From: Girardinichthys multiradiatus
Lineage: Eukaryota > Chordata > Actinopteri > Cyprinodontiformes > Goodeidae
Direction: 5' to 3'
Length of the DNA: 64,000 nucleotides
Assembly (NCBI RefSeq): GCF_021462225.1
Contig: NC_061804.1
Location: 1,612,001 to 1,676,000 of the forward strand
Below are positions 24,800 through 35,987 of the stretch, in pieces (position 1 is the stretch's first letter; each line of letters opens with the position of its first letter). Under the pieces are notes generated by a model. It was not told the origin of the DNA and ran no database searches. It was given only the letters and a program-made list of their open reading frames with translations. The translations under genes were made by a program, and so were the position numbers.

Positions 24800-26086
24800 A
24801 ATGTGTTTTTACCCAGACAAAGACCGATGAGAATCAGCTTTATTTTAATCTTGCAAGAGAGGATTTTACAGCATTGGAGAAGTTCTCAGTAGTGCTGCTA
24901 AATCATTGTGACCAGACAAAGTAAAAGTTCTCCTAGAAGCTACAACAGTTTTCAAGGTGCCTCTCATGAGACCTGTTGTCCCAGATATAATCTTAAAAGT
25001 GTGGCGTACATATTATCTCACCCAGCTGCAGGCAGAAGGCTGAGAAACCATTATTCTAAGACTAAATAAGAGAAGAATGGAAGAGAATTTAAGTACACCC
25101 TTTCATCAAACTTTTTGACAGGTGGGTGGGATTTCCGGTTGGGGCCATGTGGGCAGGAGGTCACGTGGTCAAGCGGGTGGTGTGTCCAAGGGGGCGTAAC
25201 CATGGATGCTGATTGGTTGTCGTCATTAGCGGCGATACCTTAAATGAGCCAATTAAAACACAGGGGTGTGTTTAAGGGTGTTATTAATAATCTGTATGTT
25301 TTTTCAGGCGTTAATACATCTACAAAAACAAAAAAAGACATGCATCCTTTTATATTTTAAAGGTATAATCAACTTAATGTTGACCTATCACATGAAATCC
25401 TAATAAATGAACTGTGTAACCTGACAGAATTGTAAGTTCATTTTGCTTTACAGCAGGACCTATTTGTTGAATATATGAGCCAGTCTAAATCAGTTCAAAA
25501 ATAGAAAAGACCTAAAAAGTAATTAAAAGATTGTGCTTCACTACATCGATGGAATGAGAAAAACCTTCAGCTTCTGCGTCAACATACTGGAAAAGCAGCT
25601 GAAAGAGGTAAGACGAATATGAGATTAACAGAAAAAAAAAGAACTTCAGTATACTGTTTCCAAGTTACAAATTGACTAGCAATGATGTGTTTGTTTTGAA
25701 TCATGAGAGACTCCATTTTAGGAAAAAGGAATGATAATTTTAGTTACCTGTAGCTTTTCTAAAACATTTACTTTTTCATCTTAGAGTAAAAGGTTATTCA
25801 GGGGGGTTACAGTTATTCTATATCCAACTGTTAGGGGCGAAGTCAGGATGGGCAGTTAGGTCTGTTTCTTAGATAACCATATCACCTTTGAACTCAAGAA
25901 GGGTTTTGGTCTTAAAAACATAGTCTTTGCAGTTGAGATAACACTGTCATGTTCTGGTATAAATACTGTGTGTAAATGTTGGGGCTCTGTTTCATTGGTT
26001 AACCTCAGTGTCAGGGTCTTCAAATGCTGAATGTCTTTGAACCATAACACTTGTTACATTGAAAATACCAGTACTGACAAGAAAAA
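24800..26086. other. Divergent intergenic region between pgap2 and the 26-kb gene
   Basis: pgap2 (-) and the next gene (+) are transcribed away from this interval. A GC-rich block at about 25,100-25,250 contains the E-box GTCACGTGGT and could serve either gene. A possible 5' exon of the 26-kb gene ends at 25,607 with donor GAG|GTAAGA (an 18-codon frame from ATG 25554). An acceptor-like CCAG ends near 26,071. These exon and promoter calls are weak. Confidence 0.35.
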
Positions 26087-26243
26087 ATGTCGGTAAATAT
26101 TTCAGGAAACCCGGAAATTGTGGCTTCTTCTTCTGATAATTCACAAAAGCACAATGACATCTTTAAACGTAAGTAAGTAAGTATTCATTTTTAAGAAATC
26201 ATTAAATGCATGTGAATGTTCTCTAATTTTGTTTATATATATT

Positions 26244-26284
<41 letters not shown>

Positions 26285-26372
26285 TCTTTGTCATAGAACC
26301 CACCGCTGATGACCTTGATGATTTCATCTTGACACAATCAGATTATGGTAAGTAAATGTTAAATGCAATAAA

Positions 26373-26404
<32 letters not shown>

Positions 26405-27653
26405 TAACCCTTGACAATGTTTCAATTTATAGATTTGATGAGAGAGGTAAACCCGAATGATCAAGTTGGAGGGTTCAGCGGCTGGAATCGACAGTCAAAA
26501 TTGAGAAGGCGAATTATTTCCAAACAAGAAAAAACCCCAACAACATCTGAACTTTCCTTTAACACAGAAATTAAAACTGATTCTTTGAATACTCCTCCGT
26601 CAATTATCATCATTTCCCCTGAAGACACACCGGATAAGTTACCAGCACCACCAGAAAGTAAGTCCTAAGAACTAACTGTTTTTCTTTGAGAGTGAATGTA
26701 TTTTATTTATGTGTTATTAGAGACTTTTGTTTTAAACCTCAGATAAAACTGTTTACAGATTCGACTGAGAGCTCTGTGGAAGACATAGTTGTCGAGCAGG
26801 AGCAAGGTAAGGAAATAAAAATTAAATAAAAACAATATATATATATATATATATATGTATTTTAAGCATAGTTCAATAAAATGTCATATAAACCTGTTTA
26901 CAGATACATCCAAAGATGCCACATTGAATCCGCCCACCAGAAGGTCGCTTTTCAAAGATCAAGACAGCTTTCAGCAGAACGGCACCGTTTCAGTTCAACA
27001 AGAAGTGAAATCTGGAGGTTTTACCGCAAAGAATCGGAGTAAGATAAAAAAAAAACTTGTGTATTTTAAAAACTATTTTTCGTTTTATTTATGAACGCTG
27101 TGCTGCGCAGCGTAAGATAACTTTTATTGTCTTCTGTTTTTACAGAATATTTAACCCCGGCCAAAAGACAGCGACTCTCTGCGCTACAAAGCAGAGCTAC
27201 GCTAGTGAGTGGATTAATGAACGGTACGTTTTAATTCATACATACATAATGAATTAATTTGAATTCCTTTGTTTTTTTTCCAGCTTTAATGTGATTATTT
27301 CAATATATATATATATTTATTATCTATTTATTTATTTTTTATTCATTCTCCTTACAGAGGTAACGTTGATGGTAGGACAGATTGGCTACAGAAACGGACA
27401 ACGCAGGAAGACAGTCTCTACAGTCTCACGGGATCTTCGTAATAAGGCCTCATCGTTAACGCCTCTGGCAGCATGTCAGATTCTGTTAAAGAAGCATTTT
27501 GGTGACATCAAGGTAATTTTAAACTGAACTGATCACTGTGTTTTTGTTTTGTTTTTGTTTTTTGTTTTTTTTCTGTAGGTTAGTTTTATTTTATTTTTTT
27601 TCTTATGTTCATAGAAATGGATAACCGAATCAGACTTGCCCTGGATGAAATAA
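26087..27653 (+). CDS. Unrecognised spliced gene, exons A-G (short-form product about 270 aa)
   Basis: I do not recognise this protein. Seven small exons can be read: 26087-26168, 26297-26347, 26433-26657, 26759-26806, 26904-27038, 27146-27223, 27358-27512. Every donor is GTAAG/GTACG/GTAAT-like, every acceptor is CAG or TAG, and the first six introns are all phase 1. Such regularity over six introns is not expected by chance. The ATG at 26087 has the context AAAAAATGT. The protein is polar and likely disordered, with an acidic patch DDLDDFILTQSDY (residues about 31-44), a basic KLRRRIISK, Ser/Thr/Pro-rich stretches, NPPTRRSLF, TPAKRQRLSAL (possible nuclear signal) and RNGQRRKTV. With the 27512 donor, exon G runs out of phase into the next exon and stops after 12 more codons at 27653. 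Introns are AT-rich with TA microsatellites. It shares its transcript with the next entry. Confidence 0.6.
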
Positions 27654-28711
27654 GAAATTTAGTTAATGAACTTAACGAAATTCCCATTAATGCAGAAGTA
27701 GCAGATAACATCGTTTTAAATGCATCTCCTGCTAACAGTGAAAATGTAATAAATGAACATCAGCACGGTGACGTTTTAAACGTAATCAATCAGGCTCTTT
27801 ACGATTTAAATAGAGCATTTTGTCCACTCAGTATTGAGGAAAATGATTCACCTGACACTCATCAGAATCTTTCTACGTCACACGCCGCAGATCATCACGG
27901 GGGTCATTTCAATACGGACGTAGCAGTTAGTTCTGATCAAATAGGGCGAGATCCTCCAGCTGTGGTTGAACGTGAACATTTTAATAACCATGAAATAAGG
28001 AGGCCTTTTACCATACCGCCGCCCTGTCCAAGTAACGTTCCAGATTTAGCAGCATTCTATACAGACATCATGCGTATTATCATTGAATTAGCCGACGCTG
28101 CGAGATCGTTAACCAGACGTAACGACGTTGTGCAGCTGGAAATAGTGGGTGAAAATCTCAATCGTCACATCACATTTACTGTTACAGATGATGGAAATAT
28201 GATCCTGCCTGCTTTCGAAAACTTCCTCGACGATTTAGTACAATCGAATGCAAATATACCTGTAGATAATAACATGGAATTTGTTCTTCAGGTTGTTAAT
28301 GACCCAGCAGGAGGTTCTAAGCGTAAAGCTGCAGGAACGTTAGACTGTGAACTGTTTAATAAGAAAATGCGTCATTTGTATATTATAAACAATACCGGTA
28401 ATCAGTTATGTTTTGCAATCAGCCTCGCACACGTCTCTGATCCTGAGCTCACGGATCACCGTGCTGTAGAACTGGGGAGGAGATGGCAGCATCAGGCAGG
28501 CCTCGACGAGCAAACAGCAGTTACTTTTAGTGATATTGGTAAATTTGAAACCATTCTGAAGAGAAAAATTGTAGTGTTTCACAGAACCACGGGCTCTACT
28601 GCTCTGTGTAAATTTGAGACCAGTTTCCCTGATCGTTCAAACCCTCTGTTTTTGCTGTTATTTCAAGGTCATTACTATGGGATAAAAAATCTCAATGGAA
28701 GAGTAACGTAA
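27615..28711 (+). CDS. Last exon (H) with 364-codon frame resembling the region N-terminal to Polinton/adintovirus-type PolB
   Basis: The acceptor TTCATAG ends at 27614. A frame from ATG 27617 stays open to TAA 28711. The N-terminal half is helical and acidic (MDNRIRLALDEIRNLVNEL). The C-terminal third reads KKMRHLYIINNTGNQLCFAI, GRRWQHQAGLDEQ, FSDIGKFETILKRKIVVFHR and LLLFQGHYYGIKNLNG. I associate this order (short Cys-containing block, AGL helix, a phase-locked beta strand, then H-Y before the end) with the domain preceding family-B polymerases in self-synthesising transposons and their viral relatives. The polymerase domain itself is absent: no exonuclease or DTDS-type motif follows. Because exons A-F end in phase 1, skipping exon G, or using the alternative donor after 27501, reads directly into this frame (about 571 or 619 aa in all). 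Host domestication or a truncated element copy are both possible. Family call is tentative. Confidence 0.55.
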
Positions 28712-28712
28712 A

Positions 28713-28737
28713 AACCGTCATCCTCTACCTGACGGTT
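28713..28737 (+). other. Hairpin just after the stop codon
   Basis: AACCGTCA (28713-28720) pairs exactly with TGACGGTT (28730-28737) across a 9-nt loop, starting two bases after the TAA at 28709-28711. Its sequence is not that of the histone 3' stem-loop. Confidence 0.7.
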
Positions 28738-28739
28738 CA

Positions 28740-31680
28740 TGATGCTGTGTCAACTGTGAGGTTTAGTGCAAACTTTTTTTATACGTTTCGAAGTTCATCA
28801 AACTTGATCCAACTGTTGAATTTCTCAGGCCAGTTTTTCCAGCTTACAAAAACCTGTTTGACTCCCTTGACCGTTGGGTTGACAGAACCTTTTGGATTTG
28901 AGTTCCAGGACACAAATGTACACATCTGCATTCTGACACCAACTGTCATGACCTCTGCAGGGGACCACGTCACAGAGGTCAATCCTCGCTGCCACTATGG
29001 TATTCTTACATCCTAACTGATCCAAACACAGGAACCAGAACTGACTCAAAGGAGCACAGATGGGCTGGATCAAACCGAACCTGACATGTTTCCCTGCAGG
29101 TTTACACAGCAAGGTTCTTCTACATGAGTCCATTTTAACAGAAAACCTCCTGCAGAACTTCCAGCTGCCCTGTTGGTCCAAACACCCTCCCTTTAACCTT
29201 CAACCTCAGAACGTACCGTGGAACCAATCATGCTGCTGTCAGTGGGTCTGGATCGGTTCTGACTCACACAGGCACAGCTCTGGTTAATCAATAAAAGTTC
29301 AGTCCAAAGGTTTACTGAGATCAGTGGACCTGCAGGATCTGGTTGCTGCTCCACAGCCCACTGTGCTTCCAGACAGAGCCTCTGTTATTGGATCAGTCAG
29401 AACATCATGGTTCTGTGCGTGAGGATGGAACCAGCAGCATTAATTCATTTCTAACTTGTGATGAAAAAGTAAAGATCTAAACGTTGGTCTGAGGAAGGTT
29501 CTATGTGGGTTCTACCAGACATTTAAAGAAATCCTGATAATTTAATGGATCGGAAACCAGAATAAGGAACAAAATCTGGAAACTGAAACATTTTTCCATA
29601 TTTATCCAGAGTACTGCCAGAGCAACAAGCTGTTGACCTTCAGAACCAGGAGGTGGGAATGATCAGGAAGGTCAAGGAAAAACACAGGAAGAGGATGGAG
29701 AGGAACCTCCAGTAGAACATGAGGGAGAGGCATGAAGATCATGACTGATTCAAGCCTACCAGCAGTGGAGGACTTGGGGACCGGGTCAACCGATTAACCC
29801 AGTGGAACCAGCTTGATGGTTCCACTGGGTTACAGCAATGCAGGTGACCTGGATGGTTGGACAGACCTGTGGACAGTGATGTTCTCCTGCAGCGCTGTCT
29901 CAACATCTGCTCAGAGCTGGATCAGTATCACTGTATGTCCAACGGTCCTGGAACAGAACCCTGTCCACATCATCTCTGACCCGGTACTGATAGACCAGGT
30001 CTCCAGGTCCAGTTCAACAGTATCTGACACAGGCCAGAAGGGGGCGCCACTTCCAGCTGACCTGGGATCTTCAGAGTTCTGATCAGGTATTAGAACCCCT
30101 GTGATGGAGTAACGGGACCTTTAAACAGCTTCAGGTCTGTGTTCTGACCCGTTTCTGCCACCGAGTGTGTGAATGTGCTCTTTATGACCACTTCACTAGG
30201 TTCTAGTCATGGACCTGCGGCCCAGGTCAGTATGGATCTTTATATTCATTTTATTACTAACTGGTTTATTCATTTTCTGACTGGGAACCAGAATAAAGCA
30301 CAAACTGGTATAAAACCATTAAAACCAGTTCTACACCTACAACAGAACTGCTCTATTCTATCACTAACATTCATTAGAACTTACTTCATGTCTTGTCCAG
30401 AACCTCGGGCTGCACAGAGTTAAAAACAGCAGAAATAAAAACTTCGTAAAAAAATCAGGAACCAGTAATAATTCAGAACATTGTTTGGGTCAGCAGGACT
30501 GGGTTAAACCAGGATGAAACCTGATGTTCTGGACCATATCTGAACCATTTATGTTCTGATGATATGAAACCGCTCATCTACAAACTCACTGGTTCTCTGA
30601 GACACCCGCTGAAACCGACAGAACCAGGACCATCACCGTCAGCCTGCTGGCTGCGCCGCCCTCACAAAAATAGATTTTTATTTCTATGAAGAGGTTCTGA
30701 TGATGGAGAACAGACCCAGGGTCTTGTGGGTCATCGATGTTTTACTCCTTTAACCAACAAACCTAAAGGTTCTTGTTGAGGTTTTGGTTCCGAACCACAC
30801 CAATGTACTTTTGTCCAACTAAAATGTTTCTGATCATCAAAGTAATTTTTAAATTAAAGAATAAAAGCAGTTTTCTAACCATGATTTCATTCATTAAGTG
30901 AAAATTCTCTCCAAACCAACCTGGCCCTAACCTGCTAAACCTAAAAGCTGCCTGCAACCCTGACCCTGACCCTGACCCTAACCCTAAGACCGCGGTTTGG
31001 TGCTTAAATACTAATAATAATAATCCATTTTATTTAAAGCTCCTTTTAAAACACAAGGACACTGTACAAACATGAAATTAGATAAAACACAAGAAAATAA
31101 AACTCCTCAAAGTCCTTGTTCTTGTCATTTCTATGGCTGAGACAAAAACGTCCTCATAAAACCCAAAATGTTAACTCCTTCAGCAGAACCAGTCCAGTCA
31201 GCAGCTTCTCCTGCCACCGCCCCTCACATCAGAACCCCTGAGCCTCATTTTAAAAGTTCTGGCTTGGCTGTGGTCCGGATAATTATCCCTGTGGATCATT
31301 TTAGACATGTTTTACACATGTTGTGTTTCCATAGAAACAGTAGGTTCGGTGCCGAGTGGAGCGAGACTGAGTGGAGTGGAGACGCACCGCCTAAATAGAG
31401 CCAGAGGAAATTGGACCCATGTTTCTCATTTACACCAAACTATTCAGTCTGACTTATAAATGTTAGACGTTCCCTCTGGGATCATATTTAACTGTGCTTA
31501 TAAAATAAAACATGCTTTCTGGTCCTGATGCTGGTCAGCATCACTCACACGTTCTGCTCGAAGCTTCAACAAGGACATGATTGGCCGAAAGGACAGAACG
31601 CCTCTCCGTGGTCCGCTGGAGTCCCAGAACCTCAGCAGTTCTGTGACTGATACACGTCACTAACTTCTAATTTCTCATCT
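28740..31680. other. Intergenic, no gene recognised
   Basis: Many short frames, none with a recognisable domain. A possible AATAAA for the upstream gene lies at 29290-29295. Much of the text is low-complexity in dinucleotide style (GAACC/TTCTG-rich), as seen in old fish intergenic DNA. Confidence 0.45.
30956..30988. repeat. Short interstitial telomere-like tract
   Basis: About five hexamers: CCCTGA three times, then CCCTAA twice. It is too short to be a true telomere relic of note. Confidence 0.7.
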
Positions 31681-31689
31681 GCTCTAGAT

Positions 31690-31960
31690 TTTCTTTGGAT
31701 GTGTTGCTTTTTGAAAGCTTTCAGCCTACTTCATGCAGTCAGACAGGTTCTTTTTAAAGCTACAGGTCAGGATGTGGTGAGTGAAATTTAACCAGGCTTT
31801 TCAAAACAAAACTTGTTCATCACATTCAGTTTAACATGTTTACTTAGAGCCAAGTTGGGTTTTCCTCAGCAAAGAAAAAATCATTTAAAATACTTTTTGT
31901 TTCTACTCATGTAATCTTTGTCAAATATGAAATGCATTTATTGATCTAAAACTAATAAGT
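31690..31960. repeat. Tc1-like terminal remnant
   Basis: TTTCAGCCTACTTCATGC at about 31,720 repeats the block at 23,900 in the pgap2 intron, followed by the same GTCAGACAGGTTCT. It is probably the end of the same degenerate Tc1 family. Confidence 0.5.
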
Positions 31961-33150
31961 GTAACAAAAAGCAAACAGAACAAATCAGTTATGGAGTAAA
32001 TAGTTTATCACAGCAATGACACCAAAAACCAACTGATTTGATCCCTGAGTACATACTTAATTAGACGATCAAGGTCCAAATTACATTTTAAAATTAGATT
32101 TAAACATTAATTTTAAATTTTAGCTGTGATGTTTCATAGAATATTAAGATGAAGGTGTTTTTGTTTCTGTTTTCTTGGTGAAACCAGCAGATTCTGCCGT
32201 AATAAGCCTTATTTAGGTCAATCAATTAACAGAAATGCAGAAACGAATCTATTACCACTTGCTAAATATTTACTGACGTCATAGTTATGAAATTAAGCCC
32301 TTGTCGTGATTTTGGGTCAGAACTTTTCACAGTTTAACCTGATTGATATAACTTAGCCTATAATACCAGACTTTAATTCGTCCAAATGTTTACTCCGTCC
32401 AACATTAGAAATGGGTTTAACTCATCCAGATGAACAGAACTTCGCTGAACATGTTGCTAACAGACTATGTCTGCCGCTGTTCTGTCTAAAACAGCTACAC
32501 CTGCCCAGGTGTGCTCATGTACTGACGTCAGCATCCGATCATCGGGTCTCTGGTCCAGTTTAAACCGGCCTGACCTTTACAGGGATCCGCTCCGGTTCGG
32601 TTCGGTCAGCTACTCCGCCTCGGTCCCATTGATCCCGCTAGCTCAGGTTAGCTCCGAACTTTGGTCCAGTTGCTCCGCGGCTCCTCGGCGGGTAAACCAC
32701 CTGTCCTCGACCCCCACAGCTTCTCTAAAGTCCTTCTGATCCGTCCAAAGTCCCAGAGACGCTTTGGGTTCTTTTATCAGTCAAAGGTTAATGGTTCTGT
32801 CCCAAACAAGCTGCCCCGCTTTCTACCGTCAGCTAAATGAACCAACTTCCGGCCCTGCCTCACCCTTCAGAATAAAAGCTTGTAATGACGTTTTTCAATG
32901 TTCTTCTCTGGACTCTGGCTGCTTATGGCGGGCCGTTTTAACATAGTTGCTCTCTTGAACTCTTTTTCAGTCCAGATCTTGTTCCGGAACATTCTGGTTT
33001 CTGTATGGTTCCCCTTTGCACGGAGAACCAACACAAGAAAGACAAACAACGATCATCTGACTGGTGGAAGCAGAGATCCGCGCGGAGCCGCTCCTCATGC
33101 ACGTGGAAGTTTGGTGTCTGTGACGTCAGTTTTACGTTGAGAATCAGCTG
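31961..33150. other. Intergenic, possible promoter region of the chimeric GIMAP gene
   Basis: From about 32,500 the sequence becomes richer in CpG (TCCGGTTCGGTTCGGTC, CCGCGCGGAGCCGC-like words near 33,073-33,093). This would fit a promoter for the gene that starts downstream, but no core element is certain and no frame is supported. Confidence 0.3.
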
Positions 33151-33204
33151 ATCCGCCCAGATTCAGAGGACTTCAATCTGTAACGGGAAGCGGGCAAACG
33201 GAAA
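33151..33204 (+). other. Candidate noncoding first exon with donor
   Basis: CpG-containing sequence leads to a strong donor GGAAA|GTAAGTAA at 33205. The downstream coding exon (35,880) begins after an acceptor, so at least one upstream noncoding exon is required. This is the clearest donor within the interval, and its 5' limit is arbitrary. Confidence 0.3.
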
Positions 33205-33974
33205 GTAAGTAAACCTTCTTTTTCCCAGTTCTTCTGGAAGTTCTGGATGTAAGGTCCAAGCAGATAGGTCCACCTGAGTGGGGCGCATATTTCCCCTTGT
33301 GGCGCAGCATTTTCCCGCAGTGTGTGCGTCTTTGTCGCAGTTCCTGAGCTGCATGCAGTTTATTGTTGGTTTGAAACCAGCTGCTAGCTGGAGGTTAATG
33401 ATGAAGGATTTTTGTATAATTACATGTTTCATTACAGACCAGCTGTAATGGTCCAGGGATGGATTGTTATAATTACACGTTTATTACTATTTTATTTCTT
33501 GAAGAGGTTTAATCTATAAAACTGTGGTGTGTGGATGAACCAGGTAGCTCACCACTACCTGGATGTCTGAATGAAACTTCACAGAACTATGTTTTCAATG
33601 GTGGATCATTTTAAGTGGAAAAGGTCTGTAGATTGTAAGCTGTGATGTGGTTGCTTGATGCCACGAAGCTGCAAAGATATTACTACATCTGTCCAGCAGG
33701 TAGAGCCCTTGTCCTCCTACATTATAAAGCCTTTTCATACAGAGTGGTATGAGGGAATTAAAATGCCAAAAATCAAGAGCTGACATTTACAAGTTAGGAG
33801 CAGGATTTCATATCTTTGCACTGAAAACTTCTTCTTTCTTTCAAATATTTTCTGTTCTCCCTCAAACCATGCTCAGATTTAAAGATTTTTGCACAGATAT
33901 TTTCTCCTCCTGTATGGGGAAAGTGCTTCGCATAAGGTTAAAACCGGAAGTATGAAAAGTAAACAAAATAAAAA

Positions 33975-35215
33975 ATTAACAAAAATTAAAGCTGCAAGCA
34001 GGCCTATGTAGCCTGGCATCGCCTACTCCACCTGCCGCTCAGTTCCGCGCGTCACCATTAGGCGGCAGTGTGAGCAGGCTTTCATACAATCTTCGGTCAA
34101 GCCGAGCTCTGTTCTGCTGAGAAGCATTCAAAATTTGACTGAAATCTGACCTTGCTAATGAAAGCTACTCGTTTGTTAGTGGGCGGGGCTAAAGTGATGT
34201 CATCAATTGACTGCATCAACATGTTCAGCATTGATCCACAATGATGCATACCAAATTTGAGGTGGATCCGAAGATGCATGCAGGAGATAGAGCACTTACT
34301 TGCTAGGGGGCGCCGGTGATCCAAATTCCAATGTAATCCAATAGAGCTGTTTGGGGGTTGACAAAGATCAACCACATTCAGTTTGAAATAAATGTGTAAT
34401 TTAGAGCCAAAGTATGGCCATGGCGTGACATCAGAATTTGCTACGCCACCACGGCCACACCCTCTAGCCAAACCTCTTAGTACTGGAAACCAACTTAGAC
34501 CATCCCTAAGGGGGGTTATCTGTCATTGGCGACAGTTTCGTGTTCATTAAGTGACTTGGGTCAATTATGGACCTTCCACATGAAGACTTTACACTTCCTG
34601 TTCTGAGGTTGCGGGGCTTCGACGATGTCAGGATTTGACCATTGAATATTGTTCGGGGATCAATTCCAGAACGTTTCGTGTCTCTGAGACTTTCCTTGTA
34701 AGAGTTATAAAAAGTTATATTTTCTTTGCGAGTTGTCAAACTTTGAGGCCTGGCTCCGCCCCCTCAGCATGCTCAAAAACTCACAATTTTGATAACTTTA
34801 GATCCTCCATCCCTTCTGAGCAAATTGACCAAATTTGAAGCTGATCAATCAAAATCTCTAGGAGGAGTTTGATCAAATTCGGAGGCTATAAATGTCAAAA
34901 ATGGGATCAAAATTGAAACTTCAATCCAATATGGCAGACTTCCTGTTTGTTGTAGGATGTGGGTGCAAGAGAGTTTCACGTGGGTCTCGGCGATTTGTAC
35001 AATTGTACCAAATTTCATAACTATATGATAAAGTATGGTCAATGTAGAGGCTGTTTTGAAAATTTTTGGGGGGGGGGGGGGGGGGGGGGTGTTGAATATG
35101 TTAAAGCCGCACAAAAGGCAATTCATTTATTGCCTGAATAATCATAATGAAAAACGGAGCGATTACAATAGGCCTTCGCAGCGCTTAGCTGCTCAGGTCT
35201 AATAAAGAAATAATG
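33975..35215. repeat. Unclassified teleost repeat ending in CTTCGCAGC / CTAATAAAG
   Basis: Begins AATTAAAGCTGCAAGCAGG and ends AATAATCATAATGAAAAACGG...CAATAGGCCTTCGCAGC...CTAATAAAG. The inside repeats phrases such as CCAAATTTGA and GGGGGCGCC. A shorter relative lies at 57,060-57,405 and ends in the same way. No coding capacity. It contains the G22 tract. Confidence 0.55.
35068..35089 (+). repeat. G22 homopolymer
   Basis: Twenty-two consecutive G residues between TTTTT and TGTTG. Length may be affected by sequencing, because homopolymers of this size are hard to read. Confidence 0.85.
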
Positions 35216-35463
35216 AGCCAAGCATGTAAAATCAAATGAAAGTAACTACAGAACCACGCAGTAAACAAAGGTTTGTTTCTGTTTTATGTGGGGAAAAATT
35301 CAGCAAAAATATTTCACTGTCACATTTCTATTATTTACAGCACTTTCTTCACATTTAGTGCATTTTCTTACATTTATTGGTAAATGCTAAATATAAATGT
35401 TAAATCCATATCTAAGATGTAGATTTATATTCTTACATCTAAATCTATTAAATCTACCATGTC

Positions 35464-35537
35464 TCAACGTGTGGCCACGCCCCCGGTGCACTGGAGGCGG
35501 TGCGCGGGGGGTGTGGCCACGAGTTAATACGTTGAAG
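35464..35537. repeat. GC-rich nested inverted repeat
   Basis: TCAACGT (from 35464) and ACGTTGA (ending 35535) are outer arms. Inside them GTGGCCACGCCCCC (35471-35484) faces GGGGGGTGTGGCCAC (35506-35520) around GGTGCACTGGAGGCGGTGC. A strong local hairpin with bulges, in AT-rich surroundings. Confidence 0.6.
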
Positions 35538-35987
35538 GGGCGTGGTTAATTATAATATCTGCTGAAGATTTAACTCCAAGATACAAGATTAGTATTTAAG
35601 ATATAGATTTAGATTCAAGATTTGGACCAATATTTGAATCTGCTGATTCTGCAGGTTTTCCCAGTATCAAAGCTTGTAGAAGTCTTTAATTTTTATCATA
35701 GGTTCTTTCAACTGTGAGTGATGGAATCTAAAACAAAAATCCATAAAAACCACATGGTGTGATTTTTAAGTGATTAATTTGCACTTTATTGAATGACATA
35801 AGTGGGTGTTTTATAGATAAAGTTGGTATGATTTGCCTGCATTAATCCTACTTTGAGGGATTTCCTGTGTGTTTTGCAGATTGAAACGGACTCGTCTGTT
35901 CTGTGGTTGTCAGAGAAAAAAGAACCCGCCTGTCTAAAACTGTCCAGTATTTCTGACAGAAATTTCTGCTCAGTGTTGGATTGGACC

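Noticed and set aside
27605..27616. ATG at 27605 as start of the 364-codon frame
   Set aside because: It overlaps the splice acceptor TTCATAG, so it is intronic in the spliced transcript. The ATG at 27617 is the first inside exon H.
28713..28737. Histone 3' stem-loop
   Set aside because: The stem sequence and loop length do not match the histone consensus and no histone gene is present.
30956..30988. Telomere or chromosome-fusion relic
   Set aside because: Only about five hexamers, mostly of the variant CCCTGA, which is within chance or microsatellite range.
35853..35987. Earlier start (ATG 35853) for the chimeric gene
   Set aside because: It lies upstream of the splice acceptor ending at 35879, and the paralogue aligns in this frame only from the ATG at 35988/61677. 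The preceding stretch differs by non-triplet indels, as expected for 5' UTR.
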